Assembly: GCA_964424545.1 (NCBI GenBank)
Contig: CAYRJN010000223.1
Coordinates: forward strand, 1-5,993
Direction of reading: 5' to 3'
From: JAUVIB01 sp964424545
GTDB lineage: Bacteria > Calditrichota > Calditrichia > Calditrichales > Calditrichaceae
DNA length: 5,993 bases
Below the pieces are notes generated by a model. The model made no database searches, was not told the DNA's origin, and worked only from the letters and a program-made list of their open reading frames with translations. A program made the translations under genes and the position numbers. How positions within the stretch are numbered: position 1 is the first letter of the stretch; every line of letters begins with the position of its first letter. This document shows, in pieces, positions 1 to 5,993 of this stretch.

Positions 1-1420
1 CGGAACACTGCCTATCGTGTTTTTCGGTACAGAAGAACAAAAGAAAAAGTATTTGCCAAAACTCGGCAGCGGTGAATGGATCGGTGCTTACGCTTTAACC
101 GAGCCCAATTCCGGTTCCGATGCTTTAGCGGCCAAAACAACGGCGGTTTTGAGCGAAGACGGTAAATATTACATTCTTAACGGAACCAAACAGTTTATTT
201 CCAACGGCGCATGGTGTGATATGATGATCGCATACGCTCAAGTGGACGGTGATAAGTTTACCGCCTTTCTGGTTGAAATGGATATGCCCGGTGTTGAAGT
301 GGGTCCGGAAGAGGTTAAAATGGGTTTAAAAGGTTCAAGTACTACAAGCATCATTTTTAATAATGCCAAAATACCTGTGGAAAATGTGCTGGGAATTGTA
401 GGTAAAGGGCATCATATTGCTTTTAATATTCTCAATATCGGGCGCTATAAACTGGGCGCTTCCGATCTTGGTGGGTGTAAAGTTACTATTAACGAAGCGG
501 TCGGTTACGCTATGGAGCGTCATCAATTCGGACAGGCTATTTCCAACTTTGATTCCATTAAATCCAAATTCGCTAACATGATTGTGCGTACCTTTGAGCA
601 GGAAAGTATTTTATATCGTATGGTGAAGGATATCGATACATCAATCAAAAAAGTTAAGCCGGACGATAAAGATTATTACAAAAGAATTGTCGCCGCTATC
701 GAAGAATATGCCATCGAAGCCTCGATGGCGAAAATAGTGGGTAGCGAGGCATTATGGCTGAATGCCGACGATGGTTTACAGATTTTCGGCGGTTATGGGT
801 TTACGGAAGATTATCCTTTGGCCGGAATTACGCGCGATACGCGGGTTGACCGTATTTTTGAAGGAACGAATGAAATCAATCGTCAGATTGTAACCGGTTA
901 TTTTCTTAAAAAGGCGCTGACCGAAGAACTGCCGATTCGCGAGAAAATAAAAGAAGTTAAAGCGATGCTGGGCGGTAAAACACCACAAATCAACAGCGAT
1001 GTGTTAAAGGAAGAAAAAAGCGCTTATGAATACGCTAAAGCCGTAACCCTGTATCTGTTCAACGAAAGTATCATAAAATACGGTCAAGGTTTGAAAAACG
1101 AGCAGCAGTTAATGGAAATTCTTGCCGATTCTTTTACCGATTTATATATTATAGACAGCGTACTGCGTCGTATAACCCAAAATGAAAAACGCGATCAGGA
1201 TCGTCTGGCAATAGGTAAAATATCCACTGCTGTGCGCGTACGCCGAATCGTCGGCTCGGCCAAAGTAGCTTTATTGTCCATTCTTGACGGCGATGAGTTG
1301 GATAAGGCTCTCGATGATTTGACTACTTTATCTAAAGGTACCGAGCTTCGTAACAACCTGTTTGCTCTTAAACGGCAATTGGCGGAAAGTTTATATGATA
1401 AGGGCGAATATGTTTGGTGA
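1..1420 (+). CDS. fadE: Acyl-CoA dehydrogenase, long-form FadE/VLCAD-like (5' partial)
   Basis: Catalyses the first step of fatty acid beta-oxidation: FAD-dependent desaturation of acyl-CoA to trans-2-enoyl-CoA in the cytoplasm, with electrons passed to electron transfer flavoprotein. The frame is open from base 2, and the residues before the GTG at 17 (GTLPI, followed by VFFGTEEQK) match the conserved family core, so the true start is upstream and about 120 N-terminal residues are missing. Counting the GTG as residue 1, the ACAD signature ALTEPNSGSD is at about 26-35, the mid-domain ERHQFGQ at 167-173, FGGYGF at 257-262, and the catalytic Glu is E282 in FEGTNEI. The usual Arg after the GGYGF...YP segment is replaced by Gly (PLAG). 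A further 170 or so residues follow the catalytic Glu, ending DKGEYVW; this C-terminal extension is typical of the ~590-residue FadE/VLCAD-like type, not the ~380-residue short-chain type. It is the first visible gene of the fad operon. The family call is firm; chain-length preference cannot be read from sequence. Confidence 0.95.
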   Translation, partial: GTLPIVFFGTEEQKKKYLPKLGSGEWIGAYALTEPNSGSDALAAKTTAVLSEDGKYYILNGTKQFISNGAWCDMMIAYAQVDGDKFTAFLVEMDMPGVEVGPEEVKMGLKGSSTTSIIFNNAKIPVENVLGIVGKGHHIAFNILNIGRYKLGASDLGGCKVTINEAVGYAMERHQFGQAISNFDSIKSKFANMIVRTFEQESILYRMVKDIDTSIKKVKPDDKDYYKRIVAAIEEYAIEASMAKIVGSEALWLNADDGLQIFGGYGFTEDYPLAGITRDTRVDRIFEGTNEINRQIVTGYFLKKALTEELPIREKIKEVKAMLGGKTPQINSDVLKEEKSAYEYAKAVTLYLFNESIIKYGQGLKNEQQLMEILADSFTDLYIIDSVLRRITQNEKRDQDRLAIGKISTAVRVRRIVGSAKVALLSILDGDELDKALDDLTTLSKGTELRNNLFALKRQLAESLYDKGEYVW

Positions 1421-1459
1421 AAATGTTAAAAGAAAAAAAATAAAAAAATGAATAAAGAA

Positions 1460-1465
1460 AAGGAG
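1460..1465 (+). promoter_or_regulatory. Ribosome binding site of the thiolase gene
   Basis: AAGGAG sits 7 bases before the ATG at 1473 and supports that start. The 52-base gap from the dehydrogenase stop is A-rich with no terminator hairpin, consistent with co-transcription from upstream. Confidence 0.8.
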
Positions 1466-1472
1466 ATGTAAA

Positions 1473-2606
1473 ATGGTGGAAAAATATGCGGTTATAGTCG
1501 ATGCCGTTCGCAGTCCAATGGGAATAAAAAACGGCAAAATGATCGGGATTCGTCCCGATGAGTTAAGCGCGCAAGTTATAAAAGGATTATTAGAGCGCAA
1601 TAAGAAACTGCCTTTGGATAAAATAGAAGATGTAGTAATGGGCTGCGCTTTCCCCGAAGCATCGCAAGGTATGCTGATCGCTCGTGCCGCTGCCGTATTG
1701 GCGGGGATTCCCAAAGAGGCCGGCGCTAAGGTGGTTAATCGTTTTTGCGGTTCGTCCATGGACGCTGTACATCAATTAAATCAAGCCATCATTGCCGGCG
1801 ATTTGGATTGCGGAATAGCCTCAGGCGTCGAAGACATGTTTTCCGTTCCGATGGGTGGCTATAATCCCAGTTTTCATCCTAAGTTGATGGAAAAAGATTT
1901 TTATATCGGTATGGGAGAGACGGCAGAGAATTTAGCTAACGAGTTGAATATTCCGCGTGACGAGCAGGAAGAATTTGCCATTAATTCGCATAAAAAAGCG
2001 TTAAACGCTCAGACCAAGGGTTTGTTCGATAATGAAATTATAGCCGTGGATAATAACGGCAAAATCATAGATAAAGACGAAGGTCCTCGCGAACCTAATA
2101 TAGAGAAGATTAAATCGCTCAAACCGGCCTTTTTAGCCGACGGCAGCATCACGGCAGCGACATCCAGTCCGGTATCCATCGGTGCGGCGGCTGTTTTAGT
2201 AATGAGCAATAGGTTAGCAGATGAGCTCGGTATAAAACCGAGGGCGCGTATTCTCTCTAGAGCCGTGGCTGGCGTGGAATGGGAATTAATGGGTAAAGGT
2301 CCGATTCCCGCATCCGCAAAAGCGTTGGAACGCGCGGGTATGGTCATTGACGATATCGATTATATCGAATTAAATGAGGCGTTTGCCGCCCAGTCTCTGT
2401 ATGTTATCAAGAAAACCGGCTGGGATATGAAAAAAATCAATCTGAACGGCGGCGCAATTGCGCTCGGTCATCCGCTGGGCTGTTCCGGCGCGCGCATATT
2501 GACAACCCTTCTGAATGTAATGGAACAAAACGACGGTAAATACGGTTTGGCAACCATGTGCATCGGTTCCGGACAGGGTATTGCAACCATTATTGAAAAA
2601 TTATAG
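1473..2606 (+). CDS. fadA: Acetyl-CoA acyltransferase (3-ketoacyl-CoA thiolase), FadA/YusK-like
   Basis: Thiolytic cleavage of 3-ketoacyl-CoA to acetyl-CoA plus a chain-shortened acyl-CoA, the last step of the beta-oxidation spiral. The 377-residue protein is slightly shorter than the usual ~390 but has the whole fold. Visible active-site elements are the acyl-accepting Cys92 in NRFCGSSM, Asn301 in NEAFAAQ, His333 in ALGHPLGCSGAR (thiolase signature 2), and Cys363 in CIGSGQG (signature 3). The N-terminal AVRSPMG and GETAENLA segments are also typical. One oddity is SSPVSIGAAA at 231-240: thiolases normally have SDGAAA here, and this one has Ile236 in place of Asp. The start is set by a good Shine-Dalgarno site and the family-typical VIVDAVRSP beginning. 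It lies between the acyl-CoA dehydrogenase and the bifunctional enzyme, which points to degradation and not to a biosynthetic acetoacetyl-CoA thiolase. The thiolase call is very secure; the fadA name rests on context and similarity to YusK. Confidence 0.93.
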   Translation: MVEKYAVIVDAVRSPMGIKNGKMIGIRPDELSAQVIKGLLERNKKLPLDKIEDVVMGCAFPEASQGMLIARAAAVLAGIPKEAGAKVVNRFCGSSMDAVHQLNQAIIAGDLDCGIASGVEDMFSVPMGGYNPSFHPKLMEKDFYIGMGETAENLANELNIPRDEQEEFAINSHKKALNAQTKGLFDNEIIAVDNNGKIIDKDEGPREPNIEKIKSLKPAFLADGSITAATSSPVSIGAAAVLVMSNRLADELGIKPRARILSRAVAGVEWELMGKGPIPASAKALERAGMVIDDIDYIELNEAFAAQSLYVIKKTGWDMKKINLNGGAIALGHPLGCSGARILTTLLNVMEQNDGKYGLATMCIGSGQGIATIIEKL

Positions 2607-2610
2607 GAGG
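2605..2610 (+). promoter_or_regulatory. Ribosome binding site of the fadN-like gene
   Basis: A perfect AGGAGG overlaps the last two bases of the thiolase stop codon (TAG) and lies 4 bases before the ATG at 2615. This tight arrangement suggests translational coupling of the thiolase and the bifunctional enzyme. Confidence 0.8.
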
Positions 2611-2614
2611 CGTT

Positions 2615-4951
2615 ATGAAATATCCTATTAAAAAAGTTGCGGTTCTCGGCGCCGGCGTAATGGGCAGCCAGATTGCCGCACATCTGACCAATGCGGGTAT
2701 TCCGGTATTACTGTTCGATATGACTCAAGAACTGGCGGAAAAGGGTTTGCAGTCAGCTCTAAAGTTAAAACCCGCCCCCTTTTATAATCCTAAAACCGCA
2801 TCGTTGATTGATTGCTGTAACTATGACGATCATGTGGAGCGATTGCGCGAGGTAGATTGGATAATCGAAGCGATCGCCGAACGTCTCGATTGGAAAAAAG
2901 ACCTGTTTAACCGTATTGCACCGATCCTTAAAAATCAGACAATTATTTCATCCAACACCTCGGGGCTATTGATTAACGATATGATAAACGAACAGTCTAA
3001 TAACTTTAAAGAACATTTTCTGATCACACATTTCTTTAATCCTCCTCGTTATATGCATTTACTCGAAATCATTCCCGGTGAATTTACGGATAAGTCCATT
3101 GTGGATTCCATTGTTGAATTTTGCCAGGAAACACTCGGGAAGGGCATTGTTTACGCCAAAGATACGGTCAATTTTATCGCCAACCGCATCGGTGTTTACA
3201 GTATAATGAAAGCTATGCGTTTAACCAAGCAGATGGGTTTGGCCGTTGAAGAGGTGGATAAATTAACAGGACCGCTGGTTGGACGGGCTAAAAGCGCCAC
3301 TTTCCGTACCGCCGATGTTGTGGGATTAGATACGCTGGCTCACGTAGCTACATCGTCTTATGAAAAAGGCGATTTCGACGAGCAACGCGATATGTTCCTT
3401 GTGCCGGATTTTCTGCAAAAAATGATCGATCAGGGTAAACTGGGGCAAAAAACACGCGCCGGATTTTATAAAAAAGAAGGCAAGGAAATTTTGTCTATTA
3501 ATCTCGATACGTTGGAATACGGTCCGCAAAAAAAAGTACGTTTCAGTAGTATCAAAAACGCCAAGGCCTATATCACACCTGGCGAACGTATTAAAGCTCT
3601 TGTTTACAGCGACGATACCGGCGGCGTCTTTTTCTGGGAGGCGTTGATGGATACTTTGATCTATGCCGCTAACCGCATCCCCGAAATTGCCGACGATATT
3701 GTTAATATCGATCGCGCCATTCGCTGGGGCTTCGGCTGGGAACTGGGTCCGTTTGAAACCTGGGACGCAATCGGCGTTGAGCGTTCCGTAAAACAGATGG
3801 AACGTAAAGGTAAGGATGTCCCGAAATGGATTAAAGAAATGTTAACCAAAGGTATTGACACTTTTTATAAAGAAGAAAATAAAAAGCGCTACTATTATAA
3901 CGTGGAGAGAGAAGAGTACGAAGCGGTCGTACAGTCTCCCAAGATCATCGAGCCAAAATTAACGGGCCGCAAGCTGGCTAAAAACTGGGGCGGCGCCATA
4001 TATGATATTGGCGATGGTGTGGCTTTTATGGATATTCACAGCGTATTGCAACCGCAGATGAATCCCATTGATGCATCCATCATGGATATGCTCATGGAAG
4101 CCTTAAGCCTCATTCCCAAAGAGGGTATGAAGGGGCTGGTGGTCGGTAGTCTGGGACAAAATTTTTCGGCCGGCGCCAACCTGCACATGATTCTCGGGCT
4201 GGCAAAGGCCAAAAACTGGCAGGCTATCGAGCAGGTTAGTAAATCGTTACAGGATTTAACGCAGGCCTTAAAATATTCTCCTTTTCCCGTTGTCAGCGCG
4301 CCGTTTAACATTACTCTCGGCGGCGGATTTGAGACGGCGGCGGGTAGCGACCGCATTGTGGCTTCGGCAGAACTTTACTGCGGAGCCGTGGAAGTGGGCG
4401 TGGGGTTAATTCCCGGCGGCGGCGGCAATTTGCGTATTTTGGAAAATTTTATCGAGGCAATGGCTAAAAGACGGCCGGGGCCTTTTCCGCCTGTTCAGAA
4501 AGCATTTGAAACCGTCGGATTTGCCAAAGTATCCAGTTCGGCTAAAGAAGCCGTGGCGCTCGGCTATCTGAAAAAAAGCGATAAAATCGTCATCAATCCC
4601 GATTACTTGATTTACGAAGCGAAAAAGACCGTTTTGGAATTGAGCGCCGATTATGTTCCCCCGCAGCCGCGCGACGATCTCTATCTTGCCGGCGAAGGCG
4701 GTTTTATGGTCTTGAAAGACAGCTTGAAAAATTTTGTAAAAAAGGGCGTTATCAGCGGACATGACCGTTTGGTCGGAGAAAAACTGGCTTATGTATTAAC
4801 GGGTGGAAAGAAAGGTTCGCCCGTTAAAGCCGTGGACGAGCAATATATGCTGGATTTGGAACGGGAAGTTTTTGTCAGTTTGTGCGGCGAACCGCTCAGT
4901 CAGGATAGAATGGCGCACATGCTTAAAACAGGTAAGCCGCTACGCAACTAA
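2615..4951 (+). CDS. fadN: Bifunctional 3-hydroxyacyl-CoA dehydrogenase / enoyl-CoA hydratase, FadN/YusL-like
   Basis: Performs the two middle steps of beta-oxidation: hydration of trans-2-enoyl-CoA, then NAD-dependent oxidation of the 3-hydroxyacyl-CoA. The 778-residue length is close to B. subtilis FadN (~789). Domain order is NAD-binding dehydrogenase (about 5-185), dehydrogenase C-terminal region (about 186-420, including NFIANRIG and WGFGWELGPFETWD), then a crotonase domain (about 460-660) and a helical tail. The order is opposite to E. coli FadB, where the hydratase comes first. The Rossmann motif GAGVMG is at 12-17. The dehydrogenase dyad is His139 (THFFNPPRYMH) and Glu151, 12 apart as in human HADH (158/170). 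The hydratase has the oxyanion-hole segment FSAGANL and both catalytic glutamates, Glu573 (GGGFE) and Glu593 (VEVGVGLIPG), 20 apart as in rat crotonase (144/164), so both activities should be intact. In DTVNFIANRIG a Val replaces the common Pro. It is the last gene before the terminator at 4972. Confidence 0.95.
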   Translation: MKYPIKKVAVLGAGVMGSQIAAHLTNAGIPVLLFDMTQELAEKGLQSALKLKPAPFYNPKTASLIDCCNYDDHVERLREVDWIIEAIAERLDWKKDLFNRIAPILKNQTIISSNTSGLLINDMINEQSNNFKEHFLITHFFNPPRYMHLLEIIPGEFTDKSIVDSIVEFCQETLGKGIVYAKDTVNFIANRIGVYSIMKAMRLTKQMGLAVEEVDKLTGPLVGRAKSATFRTADVVGLDTLAHVATSSYEKGDFDEQRDMFLVPDFLQKMIDQGKLGQKTRAGFYKKEGKEILSINLDTLEYGPQKKVRFSSIKNAKAYITPGERIKALVYSDDTGGVFFWEALMDTLIYAANRIPEIADDIVNIDRAIRWGFGWELGPFETWDAIGVERSVKQMERKGKDVPKWIKEMLTKGIDTFYKEENKKRYYYNVEREEYEAVVQSPKIIEPKLTGRKLAKNWGGAIYDIGDGVAFMDIHSVLQPQMNPIDASIMDMLMEALSLIPKEGMKGLVVGSLGQNFSAGANLHMILGLAKAKNWQAIEQVSKSLQDLTQALKYSPFPVVSAPFNITLGGGFETAAGSDRIVASAELYCGAVEVGVGLIPGGGGNLRILENFIEAMAKRRPGPFPPVQKAFETVGFAKVSSSAKEAVALGYLKKSDKIVINPDYLIYEAKKTVLELSADYVPPQPRDDLYLAGEGGFMVLKDSLKNFVKKGVISGHDRLVGEKLAYVLTGGKKGSPVKAVDEQYMLDLEREVFVSLCGEPLSQDRMAHMLKTGKPLRN

Positions 4952-4971
4952 ATCGAAAAATTGTATATTTT

Positions 4972-5008
4972 AAAAAAGGATGCCGCTTTTTGCCGCATCC
5001 TTTTTTTT
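4972..5008 (+). terminator. Intrinsic terminator of the fad operon
   Basis: An inverted repeat GGATGC...GCATCC (4978-4983 with 4995-5000) has an inner GC pair of bases beyond one C-C mismatch, a T5 loop, and a run of eight T at 5001-5008. It begins 20 bases after the fadN stop. The A6 run at 4972-4977 pairs with the T tract and would serve as a T tract on the other strand, so the element could act in both directions. Confidence 0.9.
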
Positions 5009-5192
5009 ATTTAAGGTTTAATTAAAAAAATAATAGGCGGTGGTTTTTTTAATGGGAAAAAATGCCAGATTCGAAATAAGTATGGGTGGAAATATTTTGC
5101 TAAAGTATTTTAATGTTTTATATTGTAAAGCGATGGGGTTAATGTGCTGAGCGCCAAAATAGCTATGAAAGTAACCAAAAGACGATATATTC
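5009..5192. other. AT-rich intergenic region without a supported gene
   Basis: Between the fad terminator and the palindrome I see no credible coding sequence. It contains a 10-base A/T inverted repeat (5021-5030 with 5044-5053, low complexity, so possibly chance) and a weak sigma-70-like pair, TTGCTA at 5097 and TATTGT at 5121 with an 18-base spacer. That pair could drive the downstream genes but matches the consensus at only 4 of 6 positions in each box. Confidence 0.5.
5148..5182. repeat. Possible dispersed intergenic repeat fragment
   Basis: The stretch contains GAAAGTAACCAAAAG (5168-5182) preceded by GCGCCAAAATAGC. From memory, AAAGTAACCAAAAG-type strings recur in intergenic repeats of many bacterial genomes, and read in reverse they give a spurious peptide containing SSFGYFHSYFGAQH. 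Only one copy is visible in this window, so the repeat status is inferred and not shown. Confidence 0.25.
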
Positions 5193-5219
5193 CGTAATAA
5201 ACGCATTGCGTTTATTACG
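5193..5219. repeat. Perfect 27-base inverted repeat (13-base arms, 1-base centre)
   Basis: The left arm CGTAATAAACGCA (5193-5205) is exactly complementary to the right arm TGCGTTTATTACG (5207-5219) around a single T at 5206. The pairing does not extend to 5192/5220. No T tract follows, so it is not a standard terminator. It lies 30 bases upstream of the alkD start and close to where the AT-rich block begins. It could be a dimeric repressor operator, a recombination site folded as single-stranded DNA (attC-like), or a small palindromic repeat. The motif itself is certain; the role is not. Confidence 0.9.
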
Positions 5220-5249
5220 ATGTTGTGTGCAAGCTGGCAAGACGAAATA

Positions 5250-5918
5250 ATGAGTGAATTTATCAATATATTAGAAACTGAATTTGAAAAAAATGCAAAT
5301 CCTGAAATTGCATTAGGACAAAAAGCGTATATGAAAAACAAATTCGAGTTTTATGGAATAAAAACACCTGTTAGACGGAAAATACAGAAACCTTTTTTAG
5401 TTAAAGAATATTTACCGCCTAAAAAAGAATTAGAAACTATTATCAAAACACTTTGGAAAAAATCTGAAAGAGAATATCAATATTTTTCACAAGAACTTGC
5501 TTATAAATATGTAAATCAATTTGAAAAAAAAGATATTGCACTTTTCGAGTTTATGATAATACACAAATCGTGGTGGGACACAATTGATTTGATTGCACCC
5601 AAATTGGTAGGCAACTATTTTAAAATTTACCCTGAACAACGAGATACTTATGTTGAAAAATGGATTGCTTCAAATAATATTTGGCTTCAAAGGACAGCAA
5701 TTCTTTTTCAACTGAATTATAAGAGTGATTTAGATAAAGATTTTTTGGCTTATGTTATCAATTCATTACTCGGCTCAAAAGAATTTTTTATAAATAAAGC
5801 TATTGGATGGATTTTAAGACAATACAGCAGAATTAATCCCGATTGGGTTATTGAATTTACAAATCACACACAACTTGACAAATTAAGTTATAAAGAAGCT
5901 TTGCGATTAATCAATTAA
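5250..5918 (+). CDS. alkD: DNA alkylation repair protein, AlkD-type DNA glycosylase
   Basis: A HEAT-like-repeat DNA glycosylase expected to excise N3- and N7-alkylated purines to start base excision repair; the AlkD family does this without flipping the base. With the ATG at 5250 the protein is 222 residues, against ~237 for Bacillus cereus AlkD. The four residues known to matter in that protein fall at the same numbers: Trp109 and Asp113 in KSWWDTID, Arg148 in WLQRTAILFQL, and Trp187 in KAIGWILRQY. The N-terminal MSEF and YMKNKFEFYGIKTP also align without a gap, so 5250 is chosen over the in-frame ATG at 5220, which would add ten residues (MLCASWQDEI) and abuts the palindrome. The ribosome binding site is poor. 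The gene is much more AT-rich than the fad genes and the next gene follows after 10 bases. Function is well supported; substrate range is inferred. Confidence 0.94.
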   Translation: MSEFINILETEFEKNANPEIALGQKAYMKNKFEFYGIKTPVRRKIQKPFLVKEYLPPKKELETIIKTLWKKSEREYQYFSQELAYKYVNQFEKKDIALFEFMIIHKSWWDTIDLIAPKLVGNYFKIYPEQRDTYVEKWIASNNIWLQRTAILFQLNYKSDLDKDFLAYVINSLLGSKEFFINKAIGWILRQYSRINPDWVIEFTNHTQLDKLSYKEALRLIN

Positions 5919-5923
5919 AGGAG
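5918..5923 (+). promoter_or_regulatory. Ribosome binding site of the BtrH-like gene
   Basis: AAGGAG overlaps the last base of the alkD stop codon and lies 5 bases before the ATG at 5929. This supports the start of the partial gene and suggests that the two genes form one transcription unit. Confidence 0.75.
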
Positions 5924-5928
5924 AACGA

Positions 5929-5993
5929 ATGAAAATCGAAAATTTTAAATATTTTAACGGACAACATTGTGAAACAACGACAACAGGAACACT
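5929..5993 (+). CDS. Probable BtrH N-terminal domain protein (3' partial)
   Basis: Only 21 codons are visible before the window ends: MKIENFKYF followed by NGQHCETTTTGT. The GQHCETT segment near the N-terminus resembles the start of the BtrH N-terminal domain (Pfam PF14399 as I recall it), a papain-like fold in which the Cys of the HC motif is the presumed nucleophile. In butirosin biosynthesis BtrH acts as an acyltransferase; most other members are uncharacterised. A strong ribosome binding site, the continuous open frame and the 10-base spacing from alkD support a real gene. Its codons share the AT-rich character of alkD. The family call rests on a very short segment and could be wrong; the presence of a coding start is more secure. 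Confidence 0.6.
   Translation, partial: MKIENFKYFNGQHCETTTTGT

Noticed and set aside
17..19. GTG as the start codon of the acyl-CoA dehydrogenase
   Set aside because: The frame continues upstream with residues matching the conserved family core (GTLPI), and the family has about 120 more N-terminal residues, so the gene is cut by the window edge.
1423..1471. Two tiny open frames between the dehydrogenase and thiolase genes (MLKEKK and MNKEKEM)
   Set aside because: They are six and seven codons in A-rich DNA with no ribosome binding site of their own. A leader-peptide role cannot be supported.
1391..1759. Minus-strand open frame of 122 codons overlapping the thiolase start
   Set aside because: It lies opposite a well-supported gene, has no recognisable motif, and its low-complexity hydrophobic C-terminal end comes from the A-rich intergenic gap read backwards.
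2009..2347. Minus-strand open frame of 112 codons inside the thiolase gene
   Set aside because: It lies entirely opposite conserved thiolase coding sequence and shows no family motif; it is a shadow.
4036..4762. Minus-strand open frames (106 and 118 codons) opposite the crotonase domain
   Set aside because: They overlap conserved FadN coding sequence and have no independent support.
5021..5053. 10-base inverted repeat of A and T runs as a second terminator
   Set aside because: The arms are pure A/T, the stem would be weak, and such matches are expected by chance in this composition.
5220..5249. Upstream in-frame ATG of alkD adding ten residues
   Set aside because: Alignment from memory with B. 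cereus AlkD starts exactly at the ATG at 5250 and all active-site numbers then coincide. The earlier ATG abuts the palindrome with no ribosome binding site.
5018..5341. Minus-strand open frame of 107 codons across the intergenic region and the alkD start
   Set aside because: It overlaps the conserved alkD N-terminus, crosses the palindrome, and its composition follows AT-rich DNA; the SSFGYFHSYFGAQH part looks like translated repeat sequence.

Overview
The window looks like chromosomal DNA from a free-living bacterium that degrades fatty acids. Three tandem plus-strand genes encode a complete beta-oxidation set: acyl-CoA dehydrogenase (5' end cut by the window), thiolase, and a bifunctional 3-hydroxyacyl-CoA dehydrogenase/enoyl-CoA hydratase. 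The protein types match Bacillus subtilis FadE, FadA and FadN (YusJ, YusK, YusL), not the E. coli FadBA complex. Strong Shine-Dalgarno sites (AAGGAG, AGGAGG) and moderate GC argue against a typical Bacteroidetes genome. A Calditrichota- or Firmicutes-like bacterium would fit, but the sequence does not settle the lineage.

Layout: positions 1-1420 hold the fadE-like gene; 1421-1472 is a short A-rich gap with the thiolase ribosome binding site; 1473-2606 holds the fadA-like gene; 2615-4951 holds the fadN-like gene, 8 bases after the thiolase. A clear intrinsic terminator at 4972-5008 closes this operon. Fatty acyl-CoA would be desaturated by FadE, hydrated and oxidised by FadN, and cleaved to acetyl-CoA by FadA. 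The promoter and any fatty-acid-responsive operator lie upstream of the window.

From about 5009 the character changes. An AT-rich intergenic stretch (5009-5249) contains a motif reminiscent of dispersed intergenic repeats and a perfect 27-base inverted repeat (5193-5219). After it come two closely spaced, very AT-rich genes: an AlkD-type DNA alkylation repair glycosylase (5250-5918) with all four characteristic active-site residues, and the first 21 codons of a protein that appears to start with a BtrH N-terminal domain (5929 to the window end). Hand counts give roughly 23-32% GC here against about 38-62% in the sampled beta-oxidation lines, so this right end looks like acquired accessory DNA. 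No RNA gene, CRISPR array, transposase or integrase is visible. Nothing here proves a new system; the palindrome and the AlkD/BtrH pair are the points worth following.
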